64,000 nt of DNA from an uncultured bacterium (GTDB taxonomy: Bacteria > Cyanobacteriota > Vampirovibrionia > Gastranaerophilales > Gastranaerophilaceae), in the NCBI GenBank assembly GCA_949283255.1, contig CASDRS010000013.1, positions 1 through 64,000 on the forward strand, written 5' to 3'. The notes under the pieces are model-generated. The model made no database searches, was not told the origin of the DNA, and saw nothing but the letters and a program-made list of their open reading frames with translations. The position numbers and the translations under genes are program-made. How positions within the stretch are numbered: the stretch's first letter is position 1; every line of letters begins with the position of its first letter. Positions 8,223 to 17,845 of the stretch are shown here, piece after piece.

Positions 8223-8270
8223 TCTTATAATTATACAAATTAGTTAAATATTTTTAAACCCGCCAGTAAG

Positions 8271-9182
8271 CTATTTTTTTGAACATTGGGCATTAGAAGA
8301 GACAGGGCTACCCATAATCAATCTTGCACCACCAAAAGGCTTTTGCAATGTTCGGCTCACACCTGATGTAATATCACTGACATCTTTTGTAATAGAATTT
8401 ATTCTGTCCATAGTTTCAGGCAAATCTCTTGTCGCACAGCTTAAATTTTGTGTCAATTTTTCTATATACTCAGATGACTTTTCAAAATTATCAACAGTTC
8501 CATCAAGTGATTTGGCACTTAGAGCATTATCTATTTTTAAGGAAGTATCCGAAATACTATCACTGATAGCAGAAATATTCCTTGTAGACGTTATAATACT
8601 TGGGCTTGCAGCTTCAAAAGTCTTTTTTACATCAAAAAGCAAAGCATTAACACTTTTTACGGTATTATTGACATTATCTAACATAACAACAACACCATCC
8701 ATAACTGCATCCATAGAGCCGTCTTCCAAATAAGAATTTAAAAAATTACTTGCATTTTTAGATACAGCACCCTCAACTTTAGCTCCACTAGTAATTAATT
8801 TAGGACTTGCATCTTTTGGTAAAATTATATCAACATAAGTATATTCATTTTTGTAATCTTTAACCTTTACCGAAATATTTTCAGGTAACCTTATATCTGC
8901 AGGGAAAAGCACTATATGCAAATAAGTTGCCGTATAATCCTCATTAGGCTCAACTCCTGTAACCTTCCCGATACGAAACCCCTTAAAAAATACATTCATA
9001 TTATTTTCTAAAGGTTCAGCCTCGTTAAATACCGCAGTAATACGTGTATAATGAGCCCAATTGTATAAATATCTGCCACCAAAAAATAATCCGACAATTA
9101 GTGCAACAGCAATTATTATATTCAAAAAAGTTAAAAGCAATTTCATAAAATTATATATAATAGAAATAATAATCTCAAACAT
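8271..9182 (-). CDS. MCE/MlaD-family lipid-transport protein
   Basis: About 303 residues. An N-terminal transmembrane anchor (LLLTFLNIIIAVALIVGLFF) is followed by one MCE domain (about residues 45-125, with NNMNVFFKGFRIGKVTGVE), then a long helical region rich in S/N/D heptads (DNVNNTVKSVN, ISAISDSISD). That is the design of MlaD-like periplasmic substrate-binding subunits that ferry lipids between membranes. No MlaE permease or MlaF ATPase is adjacent. No clear ribosome-binding site exists; I chose the ATG at 9182, but a TTG at 9209 is possible. It supports a double-membrane envelope. Confidence 0.85.
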   Translation of the reverse strand: MFEIIISIIYNFMKLLLTFLNIIIAVALIVGLFFGGRYLYNWAHYTRITAVFNEAEPLENNMNVFFKGFRIGKVTGVEPNEDYTATYLHIVLFPADIRLPENISVKVKDYKNEYTYVDIILPKDASPKLITSGAKVEGAVSKNASNFLNSYLEDGSMDAVMDGVVVMLDNVNNTVKSVNALLFDVKKTFEAASPSIITSTRNISAISDSISDTSLKIDNALSAKSLDGTVDNFEKSSEYIEKLTQNLSCATRDLPETMDRINSITKDVSDITSGVSRTLQKPFGGARLIMGSPVSSNAQCSKK

Positions 9183-9274
9183 TCCCAAGTCGGATAATCT
9201 TTGTAACAATTTTAATTAAAATGTCAAAATAAAATAGCATTCAGCGTTTACATAAATAAGGGAAAATTAACGTA

Positions 9275-11515
9275 ATGGGTCAATTTTTAAATTCAGTAAA
9301 CGAAGTTAGAAAAAATTATAAGAAATATGATACTTGGGAACAAACCCAAGCAGATGAGCGTGCAAAAAAAGAATATTTATCAAAAACCCTTGAACTTCCA
9401 GAAGATAAAGTTGACCTAAACGCTAAAAAAGTACAAGCCGTTGTAAGAGCGACAGAAATAATGGATAAACGCTCAGAAGACAACTGCGAAAATATGGAAC
9501 AATTAACAGGTCTGGCCGCACTTCCACCAACACTGATTCTCGGCGGCTGCACTCCGCTTCTTGTTCAAAAATATGCGGATAGCATCATAACAAAAGCAAA
9601 AAAAGAAATTCTAAAGCTTAAAGAAACGCTTGGAGATCCACAAATAACAAAAGAAGCACGAGATGCCGCGTTTAATAAAATCAATTTTTTAAATAAAAAA
9701 ATCAGTAAAATAACACAACGCTCAGGAATATACGGCCAATTATTAACCATACCTCTTATTTTAATTATGGGCGCATATCTGACATTATGGGGAACCGCAA
9801 AACAAAAAAATGCATCCAGAATAGGACGTTTCCAGGCAAAACAAAAAGAGCTAAAGGATTTAAGTAATTTTATAATGTACACTCCGGAACAGATAAAGCA
9901 AGCAGAAGCAATTGCCTTTAAGATGCCAAATCCAAAAGAACGCAACGATCTGCTAAAAATTATATCCGAAGTAAAAGAAATGAATAAGGATAAAAAGGCC
10001 TACAAACAATGGTTAAAAGATAAAGACCCGGAAGAGATTGAAAAATTAAAAAAGCTCAATTTGACTCCTGAACAACTAAAAATAGGGAACGAAAACAAAG
10101 AGCTTATAGTCGACGTAGTAAAAGAAATAAACATAAAAGCTGAAGAATACTCAGAAAATGTAGAAAATACTTTTGATACATTAGAAACTTTATCGGCCCT
10201 AATAGCAATTCCTATAGGTTTTGCAATAAACGGATTATTAAAATTATTCAAAATTCCAAAAGGAACCAACAGAATAATATCTATAGCAATTCCGACATTA
10301 ACAAGCATTGGAATAGGAATATCTGGCACCCTTGAACAAAAGAAAGCCTCACGGGTAGGAAGATATTTAGCAAGAAAAGATATTACCAAAAATCCTTCAA
10401 GATTTTTGGCGTACTCTGATGAAGAAATGAAACAAGCTGAAAACATAAAAAGCGAAAAACTAAAACAAGGCTTTTTCGATAAATTAAAGGATAGCTTTGG
10501 ATTTTTGTGGAAATACATTGGAGATAAAAAAGAATACAATAAATATAAAAAAAGCACCCAAATCAAAAACGAAAAAATGCAAGCAGCACTAAGCAAAATT
10601 GAAACAACCGAAGAGCAAAAGCAAGAGGCAAAAAAACTACAGGAAAATGTATTTAGAGCCTTCGACGAAATAGATGAAATGTCACAGAGATACTCTGAAG
10701 ATATAGAAGCAGGAAGCGAAATCGCCAAACAAATTCTAAGTCAATTCTGGAGCCTTGGCACGATTGGAGCAAGTGCATTAAGCATAATTGCAATCACTAA
10801 GGGCAAATTCCCAATTTCAAAAATTGCAAATACAATCGCAAATATTGGTCTAAAAAAAGACTCTACACTGAGAGCAAATATTAATAATCTGTACAAAACA
10901 CTTAAAAAAGATAAAAATTTAATGCACGAATTTCAACGAGCAATAGTAACAAATAACCTAAACTACTTCTTAAGCAAACCAAAATCAAAAGAAATAAAAG
11001 AATCCATACAAAAACTTATTTCAGAAACAATGAAAGATGCCATTACATTGGAGAGAAAAGATAATTCAGATATAATAAAAGAATTAATAAAATCACAACT
11101 AAAGGACAGCAAAACTGCAAAATGGGCAGGCAATCTTATCTCACAAGGATCAAAACTGTTACTTAGAACAAAATACAAAGACAAACTACCGCCTGAAATG
11201 CTCGACGGATTAAAACAAGAAAGCTGGAAAGATTATAAAACTCTAATAACAACAGGTGCAATCGCAGGTGTTCCAATATTAAGCATAATATTTGGAATTC
11301 CGTACGCATTTAACGCATGGCTGACTAACATCCAAAAGAAATCCGGTAAAATAGGTATAATGAAAGCCATGGAAAAAATTGACGACCCTAGAGTTTTTGC
11401 TCCACACGACACAGAAACCAAACAAAATACGACGCAAACAGAAGCCAAAACTCAAACTTCAACAACACCTGAGACACAAAGCTCTACTAATTTACTAAAA
11501 AAAATCAAACAATAA
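9275..11515 (+). CDS. Large membrane protein with internal repeats, unknown function
   Basis: 746 residues, highly Lys/Glu-rich with scattered hydrophobic segments. It contains an internal duplication. Unit A has LTIPLILIMGAYLTLWG then AKQKNASRIGRFQAK and YTPEQIKQAEAI. Unit B has ISIAIPTLTSIGIGISG then EQKKASRVGRYLARK and YSDEEMKQAENI. A third, degenerate unit begins RYSEDIEAGSEIAKQIL, matching EYSENVENTFDTLETLS earlier. Each unit is a coiled-coil stretch plus one or two membrane helices. The C terminus is Thr/Gln-rich and disordered. I do not recognise the family. AAGGGA lies 10 nt before the ATG. It stands alone, followed by tRNA-Thr on the opposite strand. Confidence 0.75.
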   Translation: MGQFLNSVNEVRKNYKKYDTWEQTQADERAKKEYLSKTLELPEDKVDLNAKKVQAVVRATEIMDKRSEDNCENMEQLTGLAALPPTLILGGCTPLLVQKYADSIITKAKKEILKLKETLGDPQITKEARDAAFNKINFLNKKISKITQRSGIYGQLLTIPLILIMGAYLTLWGTAKQKNASRIGRFQAKQKELKDLSNFIMYTPEQIKQAEAIAFKMPNPKERNDLLKIISEVKEMNKDKKAYKQWLKDKDPEEIEKLKKLNLTPEQLKIGNENKELIVDVVKEINIKAEEYSENVENTFDTLETLSALIAIPIGFAINGLLKLFKIPKGTNRIISIAIPTLTSIGIGISGTLEQKKASRVGRYLARKDITKNPSRFLAYSDEEMKQAENIKSEKLKQGFFDKLKDSFGFLWKYIGDKKEYNKYKKSTQIKNEKMQAALSKIETTEEQKQEAKKLQENVFRAFDEIDEMSQRYSEDIEAGSEIAKQILSQFWSLGTIGASALSIIAITKGKFPISKIANTIANIGLKKDSTLRANINNLYKTLKKDKNLMHEFQRAIVTNNLNYFLSKPKSKEIKESIQKLISETMKDAITLERKDNSDIIKELIKSQLKDSKTAKWAGNLISQGSKLLLRTKYKDKLPPEMLDGLKQESWKDYKTLITTGAIAGVPILSIIFGIPYAFNAWLTNIQKKSGKIGIMKAMEKIDDPRVFAPHDTETKQNTTQTEAKTQTSTTPETQSSTNLLKKIKQ

Positions 11516-11522
11516 TTTACAA

Positions 11523-11595
<73 letters not shown>

Positions 11596-11710
11596 TTAGC
11601 ACTACAATTATACAACTAATATATAAATTTAACAATATTTAATAAACATATTTCATTTTTTGCGTTTATACATTATCATGTATAAGTGTAGTTTAGAATT
11701 AGGGGGAAAT

Positions 11711-12436
11711 ATGTTTGAAAAATTAGAAAAGTTACAGCTCATTATCTTATCATTGATAATAACTGCAGGAATAATTTTTGCCGCAAACATAGTTACAAAA
11801 TCAATCTCAAAAGATGTTATTACCGTTACCGGTTCATATTCAGAAAATGTAACCTCTGACAACGGGCGTTTTGAATTTGAACTGAATGCACGTAAACCGA
11901 CAAAAGTTGAGGCTTTCAATACAATAAACAATCAAAGACCTGTTGTTATCAAATATCTTGAATCACAAGGCTTTAAGCCGGAAGAAATCGAAATAAAAAG
12001 CTTCCAAGGCTACAACTCATACAAGGTTACACCAAACGGAATGTCAACAAATGAAATTGCATATTTTAACGCATCCCAAACTATATCCGTCAAATCAAAT
12101 GACGTGAATAAAATCAAGAAAATATCTACGGAAATTAACAATTTAATCTCAAAAGGTATTGATATTAATGTACTTGAGACAGCATATTTTTATTCTGAAT
12201 TACCTGAAATTAAAGTAAAATTATTGGAAGAAGCAACAAAAGATGCAAAACAAAGAGCTTCCGCTATGCTAAAAGCAACAAACAATAAAGTTGGAAAAAT
12301 TCAATCCGTAAAAATGGGAGTTTTCCAAATAACACCTGTAGATTCAACAAACGTATCGGATATGGGTATAAGCGACACATCAACAATAGAAAAAAAGATT
12401 ACATCCGTAGCCAACGTAACATTTATAATTAAGTAA
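11711..12436 (+). CDS. SIMPL domain (DUF541) protein
   Basis: About 241 residues. One N-terminal transmembrane segment (LIILSLIITAGIIFAANIV) anchors a SIMPL domain: VTGSYSENVTSDNGRFEFEL at the start, FNASQTISVKSNDVNKI in the middle, the alanine-rich block LLEEATKDAKQRASAMLKA and VANVTFIIK at the end. SIMPL proteins are periplasmic or surface proteins of uncertain role, some tied to oxidative stress. The ATG at 11711 follows AGGGGGAAAT; an ATG 51 bases earlier lacks such a site. The next gene starts 10 nt downstream and is likely cotranscribed. Confidence 0.88.
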   Translation: MFEKLEKLQLIILSLIITAGIIFAANIVTKSISKDVITVTGSYSENVTSDNGRFEFELNARKPTKVEAFNTINNQRPVVIKYLESQGFKPEEIEIKSFQGYNSYKVTPNGMSTNEIAYFNASQTISVKSNDVNKIKKISTEINNLISKGIDINVLETAYFYSELPEIKVKLLEEATKDAKQRASAMLKATNNKVGKIQSVKMGVFQITPVDSTNVSDMGISDTSTIEKKITSVANVTFIIK

Positions 12437-12446
12437 GGAGAGAAAC

Positions 12447-12773
12447 ATGAAAAAAACAATTATACTAAGTTGTATATTATTATTAGGAGCAGCAGCAAAC
12501 GCGGCCGGCGTTGATTTTGCACTTCCGCCATCTGTAGGCGGACTTCAAAACACAGATTTTCAAATGAGATTGATGGATCAACAACGTTTTCGTCAAGAAG
12601 AATACGATGAATATAAGGATATGCAGCAGCAAAAAGAAGAACGCAATCAGAAAATCAATTTACAGCAAAAATTTGAGCAGCAGCAAAAAGCAACAACTCC
12701 AACCTACACTCCTGATGTAAACTTAATAAGAGAAAACGGAGAGTTAAAACTAAAATCTATAACAGCTGACTAA
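12447..12773 (+). CDS. Small secreted Gln-rich protein, unknown function
   Basis: 108 residues. A signal peptide (MKKTIILSCILLLGAAANA) is followed by a polar region rich in Gln and Arg (DQQRFRQEEYDEYKDMQQQ, QQKFEQQQK) likely to be helical or disordered. I do not recognise the family. AAGGAGAGAAAC gives a strong ribosome-binding site 10 nt after the SIMPL gene. A perfect terminator follows. It may act with the SIMPL protein in the envelope; this is inference from linkage. Confidence 0.7.
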   Translation: MKKTIILSCILLLGAAANAAGVDFALPPSVGGLQNTDFQMRLMDQQRFRQEEYDEYKDMQQQKEERNQKINLQQKFEQQQKATTPTYTPDVNLIRENGELKLKSITAD

Positions 12774-12792
12774 ACTATAAAGTAATAACACA

Positions 12793-12820
12793 AAAATACC
12801 GGTTTTCTAACCGGTATTTT
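12793..12820. terminator. Bidirectional terminator
   Basis: A perfect 12-bp stem (AAAATACCGGTT / AACCGGTATTTT) with a TTCT loop and flanking A/T runs sits between the convergent SIMPL operon and trkH. Confidence 0.92.
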
Positions 12821-12851
12821 TTATACTATAAATTTTAAATTATAAATTTAC

Positions 12852-14315
12852 TTATAACTTGATAGACCAGAAATCCCTCTGTAACATAACCAAAAACGGA
12901 ATCAATTCCAAACGACCTACAAGCATATTAAATATAAGAATAGCTTTCGTTGCGAAGTGTAAATTTTCAAAAGAATACATAGGTCCGATAGATCCAAATC
13001 CCGGTCCAATATTACCAAGAGCCGTAATAGACGAAGTTAACCCAATAGTGTGATTTTGTTCAATAAGCGTAATTATAATCGCAGTAACAGAAAATACAAT
13101 AAAATAGAAAAACACAAATACAACAACTTGTCTTAACACTTCAGGAGCAACGACTTTATCATCCACCTTAACATTAATAACAGCGTTAGGGTGCAAAACC
13201 CTAACAATTTCATTTTTCATTGATTTATAGACCAAAATCCAACGAGTCATCTTTATACCACCACCCGCAGAACTGGCACAAGATCCAAAAAACATCACAA
13301 TAAACAGCAATATCTGAGCAGAATAGCTCCATTTTGTATAATCTATACTAGCAGCACCTGTAGACGTCATCAAACTAACTACCTGAAACAAAGAATGTCT
13401 GATAGCATCGTAAATATTATAGTTATGCGCATGAACCAACATAATTGCAATCAAAGAAGACATCAGAATTGCAATTGCAAAATAAAGTTTAAATTCATCA
13501 CTTTTAAATAACAAAAACGGATTACGTTTTTGAAAAGCCATATACTGCAAATTGAAACTGGCACCTGCGAAAAACATGAAAATTAAAATCAACCACGTCG
13601 CAGCCGGAATATGATACCCCATAACGCTTTGAGAATTTGGAGAAAATCCGCCTGCAGAAAGAGTCGTCAAAGAATTACAAACAGCATCAAAAAATGGCAT
13701 ACCAACAAGAATGAGCAAGCAAGTCAACAATACAGTTAAACCTAAATACCAACGCCATAAAATAGAAGCAGTATTTCTTACTCTTGGAGTAAACTTATCC
13801 TCTGTAGGTCCAGGAGCTTCTGCAAAAAACATCTGACGACCAGCGACAGCAAACTGAGGCAAAACCGCAACGAATAAGACAATAATTCCCAAACCTCCAA
13901 GCCATTGAGTTAAACTACGCCAAAAGAATAAAGCTTTCGGGTAATTAAAATGCGTAAATATAGTAGCACCTGTTGTAGTAATCCCGGAAACAGACTCAAA
14001 CAACGCATCAATAACCGAAAAATTATAAAACAGATATGGGATTGCCGAAATAATACCAAACACAATCCAAGAGAAAGCTACAATAAATAAGGCTTCCGAT
14101 TTTTTAATATCATTCAAATTTTCTAATTCCGCAGATTTTCTATAAACCTTACGGATTAAATACCCACACCCTGCAGAAAGGATTGAAGCCGACAAAAACG
14201 GCACAATCGAAACATTATCATGATATATAAGCGCAACAACCACCGGTAAAATCAAAAAAATTCCGGTATACATCATCATTAAGCTTATAGCATTCAATAT
14301 ATAACTTAAACGCAT
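12852..14315 (-). CDS. trkH: Trk-type potassium transporter membrane subunit TrkH
   Basis: 487 residues, normal for TrkH (about 480). About ten transmembrane helices are visible. Selectivity-filter-like loops typical of the family are SGITTTGATIFTHF near residue 115, NSLTTLSAGGFSPNSQS near 215, LMTSTGAASIDYTKW near 317 and ITALGNIGPGFGSIGP near 435. It forms the K+ translocation path at the inner membrane and needs the NAD-binding TrkA subunit, encoded 4 nt upstream. It is the last gene of mtaP-yggT-trkA-trkH. Confidence 0.96.
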   Translation of the reverse strand: MRLSYILNAISLMMMYTGIFLILPVVVALIYHDNVSIVPFLSASILSAGCGYLIRKVYRKSAELENLNDIKKSEALFIVAFSWIVFGIISAIPYLFYNFSVIDALFESVSGITTTGATIFTHFNYPKALFFWRSLTQWLGGLGIIVLFVAVLPQFAVAGRQMFFAEAPGPTEDKFTPRVRNTASILWRWYLGLTVLLTCLLILVGMPFFDAVCNSLTTLSAGGFSPNSQSVMGYHIPAATWLILIFMFFAGASFNLQYMAFQKRNPFLLFKSDEFKLYFAIAILMSSLIAIMLVHAHNYNIYDAIRHSLFQVVSLMTSTGAASIDYTKWSYSAQILLFIVMFFGSCASSAGGGIKMTRWILVYKSMKNEIVRVLHPNAVINVKVDDKVVAPEVLRQVVVFVFFYFIVFSVTAIIITLIEQNHTIGLTSSITALGNIGPGFGSIGPMYSFENLHFATKAILIFNMLVGRLELIPFLVMLQRDFWSIKL

Positions 14316-14319
14316 AATA

Positions 14320-15660
14320 TTACTTCACCTTAAAAAATTCTTTTAATAAATCAGCATTCTCAGATTTAACAAAAGTAATCAAAATATCATCAACTCTTAA
14401 TTCCGTATCACCTTTCGGAATTATAACTTTATTATGGCGTTGAATAACCCCAATAATAGCAGGGAAAGGAATCTTCAAATCCATAACCTTTTTCCCGCTA
14501 AACTCAGGTTTTACACCAATTTCCAATAGTTCAGCCTGTCCCTGTTCAACCGTTGCCAAGATATCTACATCGTTCTCAGCCAAATCATTTCTAACCTCGT
14601 TAATCGCCGAATTCTTTGGAGATATAGCGATATCGATACCAACTTTTTCAAACAACGGAATATTCAAAACTTTAGACACTCTTGCAATAACCCTCTTTAC
14701 GCCCAATTGTTTTGCCAACAGAGAACAAAGTAAGTTTCTTTCATCATTATTTGTAACACTAATTACAACATCAGATTCTCCAATATATTCTTCATCTAAT
14801 AACTGTAAATTAGTTCCGTCACCATTAATAATTAAAGTATGCTTAAGAGTCTGAGACAACAACTCACAACGGTTATAATTTTTCTCAATAATCTTCGTTT
14901 TAATATGAAGCGCTTCCAAACTCTGAGCGAGCATAAGCCCAACATTTCCACCGCCGATAATAGCTACAGATTTTACGTACTCTTTATCATGGAAAAACGT
15001 ACCCGCCAAAATATCCAAAGAATGAGCCGTACCCATAAAGATTAATTTGTCATCAGCCTTTAATACAGTTTCGCCGTTAGGTATAAATAATTCACCACCA
15101 CGAGTAATACCAACAATTAAAGTGTCATTTGTAAATTTGCACTCACAAACTTTTTTATCAACAATAGGCAAATGCGCAGAAAGTTTATATTCCAACAATC
15201 TTGCCCTACCATCTGCAAAATTTTCAACATCCAGTGCCTGAGCTACAGTCACGATACGGAAAATTTCTTGAGTTAATAACTCCTCAGGCCAAATAATGTA
15301 GTCAATAAAAAAGTCTCCGCAAATCCCATTATTTTTTTCAAAATATAATGTATTTTTGTACTCTTCCTTTGAGACAAAACAAATAGTCCTTATACCGCCG
15401 ACTTTTTTTGCAGACAAACAAGCCACAATATTAGCCTCATCCAAAGGTGTACACGCTATAAATATATCTGTATTATAAATGTCAGCCTGTTTTAGAACAT
15501 TCATATCGCACGCGTTGCCGTGTACAAAACTAATATCCAATTTTGAAAATTCTTCGTTTCGGTTTTCTTCTTTATCAATGATGGTTATATCATGGTCTTC
15601 AAAGAACTCTGTTGCTAACAAACATCCGACTTCAGTTGCACCAAAAATGATTATCTTCAT
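14320..15660 (-). CDS. trkA: Trk system regulatory subunit TrkA
   Basis: 446 residues with the duplicated RCK_N-RCK_C arrangement of TrkA. The first Rossmann motif is IIFGATEVGCLLA (residues 3-15); the second is IIGGGNVGLMLAQ near residue 235. Each is followed by an acidic strand end (IIDKEENR and IIEKNYNR) for NAD(H)/ATP binding. The C-terminal halves (GITRGGELFIPNGETVLKAD; PFPAIIGVIQRHNKVIIPKG) are RCK_C domains. It gates TrkH. A GGATAAGGATTTG stretch precedes the ATG. Genes are spaced by 15 nt or less, indicating an operon. Confidence 0.97.
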   Translation of the reverse strand: MKIIIFGATEVGCLLATEFFEDHDITIIDKEENRNEEFSKLDISFVHGNACDMNVLKQADIYNTDIFIACTPLDEANIVACLSAKKVGGIRTICFVSKEEYKNTLYFEKNNGICGDFFIDYIIWPEELLTQEIFRIVTVAQALDVENFADGRARLLEYKLSAHLPIVDKKVCECKFTNDTLIVGITRGGELFIPNGETVLKADDKLIFMGTAHSLDILAGTFFHDKEYVKSVAIIGGGNVGLMLAQSLEALHIKTKIIEKNYNRCELLSQTLKHTLIINGDGTNLQLLDEEYIGESDVVISVTNNDERNLLCSLLAKQLGVKRVIARVSKVLNIPLFEKVGIDIAISPKNSAINEVRNDLAENDVDILATVEQGQAELLEIGVKPEFSGKKVMDLKIPFPAIIGVIQRHNKVIIPKGDTELRVDDILITFVKSENADLLKEFFKVK

Positions 15661-15675
15661 ACCGACTTCAAATCC

Positions 15676-15948
15676 TTATCCTAACAAAGTACTTAACAGT
15701 ATAATAACTACGTTTTGAATCAATCCTAAAGCAATGATTGCAACTATAGGAGAAACATCCAACATACCAACAGGCGGAATTATACGCCTAAAAATATCTA
15801 AGTAAGCATCAGTAACCTGTCTTATAGTATAAAAAGGCTGTCTGTTCCAATCAAGATTTGGAACAAAACTCAAAAAACATCTGATTAAAATTACAATATA
15901 AAACAGAGAAAATATACTGTTTATACCACTTATCAAAGGTGTTAACAT
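15676..15948 (-). CDS. YggT family membrane protein
   Basis: 90 residues with two hydrophobic helices and the YggT signature between them (RCFLSFVPNLDWNRQPFY, then ITDAYLDIFRRIIPPVG-like: VTDAYLDIFRRIIPP). YggT/Ycf19 proteins are conserved in plastids, Cyanobacteria and other bacteria and are tied to membrane organisation, division or osmotic protection; no enzyme activity is known. It sits 15 nt upstream of trkA, fitting an osmotic or K+ homeostasis link. Confidence 0.9.
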   Translation of the reverse strand: MLTPLISGINSIFSLFYIVILIRCFLSFVPNLDWNRQPFYTIRQVTDAYLDIFRRIIPPVGMLDVSPIVAIIALGLIQNVVIILLSTLLG

Positions 15949-15969
15949 ATTTCACCAATACCTTTCGGA

Positions 15970-16773
15970 TTATAATTGCGAATTAGCCTTAGTATTAGCA
16001 CAATCACAATGAACTCTTTCTGTTGGGATACGCTCAATCATCTTAAATAAAAGACTCTTTAAGTTCTCAACATTAGAATTAAATACCTTTATAACATCAT
16101 GGTGAGAAACTGGAGGAACATCCCCTACAAGTCCCGCATCATAATCTGTAACTAGAGTAATATTAAGAGGACACATATCCAATTCCTTAACCAGATAATT
16201 TTCAGGGAAAGCTGACATGTTAATAACAGTCCAACCCTGATTTGTAAAGAATTTAGATTCTGCCTTAGTAGAGAAACGAGGGCCGTTGATAACAACGATA
16301 GTACCTGTTTCATGAACATTAATACCCAAATCCTTTGCTGTATCGATAGCAATTTGTCTCAACTCAGGACAATAAGTTTCAGCAGCAGAAGGGTGAGTAA
16401 CGATAGGTCCTTCATAGAAAGTTGATTTACGACCATCTGTCCAATCAACAAACTGATCACAAATAACAAAATCCCCTGGTTTAACATCTTTCTGCAAACT
16501 ACCAGAAGCACAAGGAGAAATAACTCTTTCAACACCGATAGACTTCATAGCCCATACATTAGCTCTATAGTTAATCATATGAGGCAAAATAGTATGATTT
16601 CTGCCATGACGAGGCATAAAAGCTACCTTATGAGGACCAATTTGTCCCAAAAATATATTATCACTAGGCATACCGTATGGAGTTTCAACTTTGATTTCTT
16701 CTATATCGTCCAAAAATTTATAAAAACCTGATCCTCCAAATACACCTATTGTAGCTAACTTTTTATCTGTCAT
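15970..16773 (-). CDS. mtnP: S-methyl-5'-thioadenosine phosphorylase
   Basis: 267 residues. It splits 5'-methylthioadenosine to adenine and methylthioribose 1-phosphate in sulphur salvage. The N terminus IGVFGGSGFYKF is the phosphate-binding start of the PNP/MTAP trimer family. FMPRHGRNHTILPHMINYRAN, SPCASGSLQ and the base-site TDYDAG follow. The Asp pair in DYD favours a 6-aminopurine (MTA) over inosine substrates. INMSAFPE replaces the more usual INMT-PE block. AGAAGGAGAAAATT supports the start. First gene of mtnP-yggT-trkA-trkH. Confidence 0.9.
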   Translation of the reverse strand: MTDKKLATIGVFGGSGFYKFLDDIEEIKVETPYGMPSDNIFLGQIGPHKVAFMPRHGRNHTILPHMINYRANVWAMKSIGVERVISPCASGSLQKDVKPGDFVICDQFVDWTDGRKSTFYEGPIVTHPSAAETYCPELRQIAIDTAKDLGINVHETGTIVVINGPRFSTKAESKFFTNQGWTVINMSAFPENYLVKELDMCPLNITLVTDYDAGLVGDVPPVSHHDVIKVFNSNVENLKSLLFKMIERIPTERVHCDCANTKANSQL

Positions 16774-17003
16774 AATTTTCTCCTTCTAAGCTTTTTAATG
16801 CATAGATTTTATCAAAAACAAAAACTTTATGCAAATTTAACAAATTATAAAGAGAATTGTGAAGAAATCTACATAAAAAAAGCATCAAAAATCGACGAAT
16901 TATTGTTAAAAAAACACTCAAAAACCAAAAATTTACAATTCTGAAAATCAGCTCTACAAGCTACTTTTAGACAGTTGACACTGAAGAATTTTGAAATTTA
17001 GAC
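16774..17003. other. Gene-free AT-rich spacer
   Basis: No ORF with a start site and no convincing RNA structure. The segment separates the divergent mtnP and lytic transglycosylase genes and should hold the mtnP promoter. A TTGACA word is present at 16976-16981 without a matching -10 box. Confidence 0.6.
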
Positions 17004-17031
17004 TTGAAATTAAAAATTTTTGTACTACTAT
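17004..17031 (+). promoter_or_regulatory. Sigma-70-type promoter of the lytic transglycosylase
   Basis: TTGAAA (17004-17009), a 16-nt spacer and TACTAT (17026-17031). Transcription would start near 17038, giving a leader of about 90 nt before the TTG start at 17130. Confidence 0.5.
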
Positions 17032-17129
17032 GTGAGTATAAATTTCATTCTTACGAGTTAAAACTTGACACAAAAGAGAGAGTGCACTTGCTCATAAGAA
17101 TTTCCAATTTACAACCAGAGGATTACATT

Positions 17130-17783
17130 TTGAGAAAACTATTACTTTTCACTATTACGCTAGTGCTATTGTGCGTTGCGCCTGTACAGGCAGCTGACGT
17201 AAATACGGTAAAAGCGACGATTGTGAAACACGCCATTGAAATGGGTGTAGATCCGGCTATCGCTTTGAGTATTGCCAGAACAGAATCTGGATTTAGCCAC
17301 AATGCACGTAGCAGTCATGGTGCAGTAGGGGTATTTCAATTAATGCCTTCAACCGCAAGGAGAATGGGGCTTAATCCTTATTCCTTGAATGACAATATCA
17401 AGGGTGGGATTATGTATTACAAGTCTATGTACAAAATGTTTGGCTCAGTTGAGTTAGCACTTGCAGCTTATAATGCAGGCCCGGGGAACGTAAAAAAATA
17501 CAAAGCCGTTCCTCCGTACGCTGAAACAAAGCGTTTCGTAAGCAAGATTATGAAGGATTATCACTATTACAAAGCTAATCCTGATCCTGCAATGGTAAAA
17601 GCTAAAGCTGCTCATACGGCAGCAAAGAAACCTGCAACTACTACTGTTGCAGCTAGCAAACCAAAAGTTCCTGCGGCAACTTTAGAAATGGTTAAAGCTA
17701 AAGATATTAATGCCGTAAAAGTTGAGGTTGTTGATGAAACACCTATCGATTTAGAAATAGAAGCAACTTCGCTTGCTATCTAA
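17130..17783 (+). CDS. Secreted lytic transglycosylase (SLT domain)
   Basis: 217 residues if it starts at the TTG at 17130, which follows AGAGG and opens directly on a signal peptide (RKLLLFTITLVLLCVAPVQA). A longer frame exists upstream but would bury the signal peptide. The SLT domain runs from about residue 24: catalytic Glu52 in ARTESGF, then GAVGVFQLMPSTARRMG, ALAAYNAGPGNV and YAETKRFVSKI. It cleaves the MurNAc-GlcNAc bond of peptidoglycan in the periplasm. The C terminus is an Ala/Lys/Thr-rich linker without a recognisable binding domain. Confidence 0.93.
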   Translation: MRKLLLFTITLVLLCVAPVQAADVNTVKATIVKHAIEMGVDPAIALSIARTESGFSHNARSSHGAVGVFQLMPSTARRMGLNPYSLNDNIKGGIMYYKSMYKMFGSVELALAAYNAGPGNVKKYKAVPPYAETKRFVSKIMKDYHYYKANPDPAMVKAKAAHTAAKKPATTTVAASKPKVPAATLEMVKAKDINAVKVEVVDETPIDLEIEATSLAI

Positions 17784-17810
17784 TTCTGAATTTGGAATTT
17801 GAAATTCTAA

Positions 17811-17842
17811 AAAAAGACCTTTTATAAAAAAGGTCTTTTTTT
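17811..17842. terminator. Bidirectional terminator between SLT gene and prfB
   Basis: A perfect 14-bp stem (AAAAAAGACCTTTT / AAAAGGTCTTTTTT, loop ATAA) serves two convergent genes. Confidence 0.95.
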
Positions 17843-17845
17843 TGT

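Noticed and set aside
10000-10728. 242-residue ORF opposite the repeat membrane protein
   Set aside because: Ser/Phe-rich antisense shadow of a Lys/Glu-rich gene with no start site.
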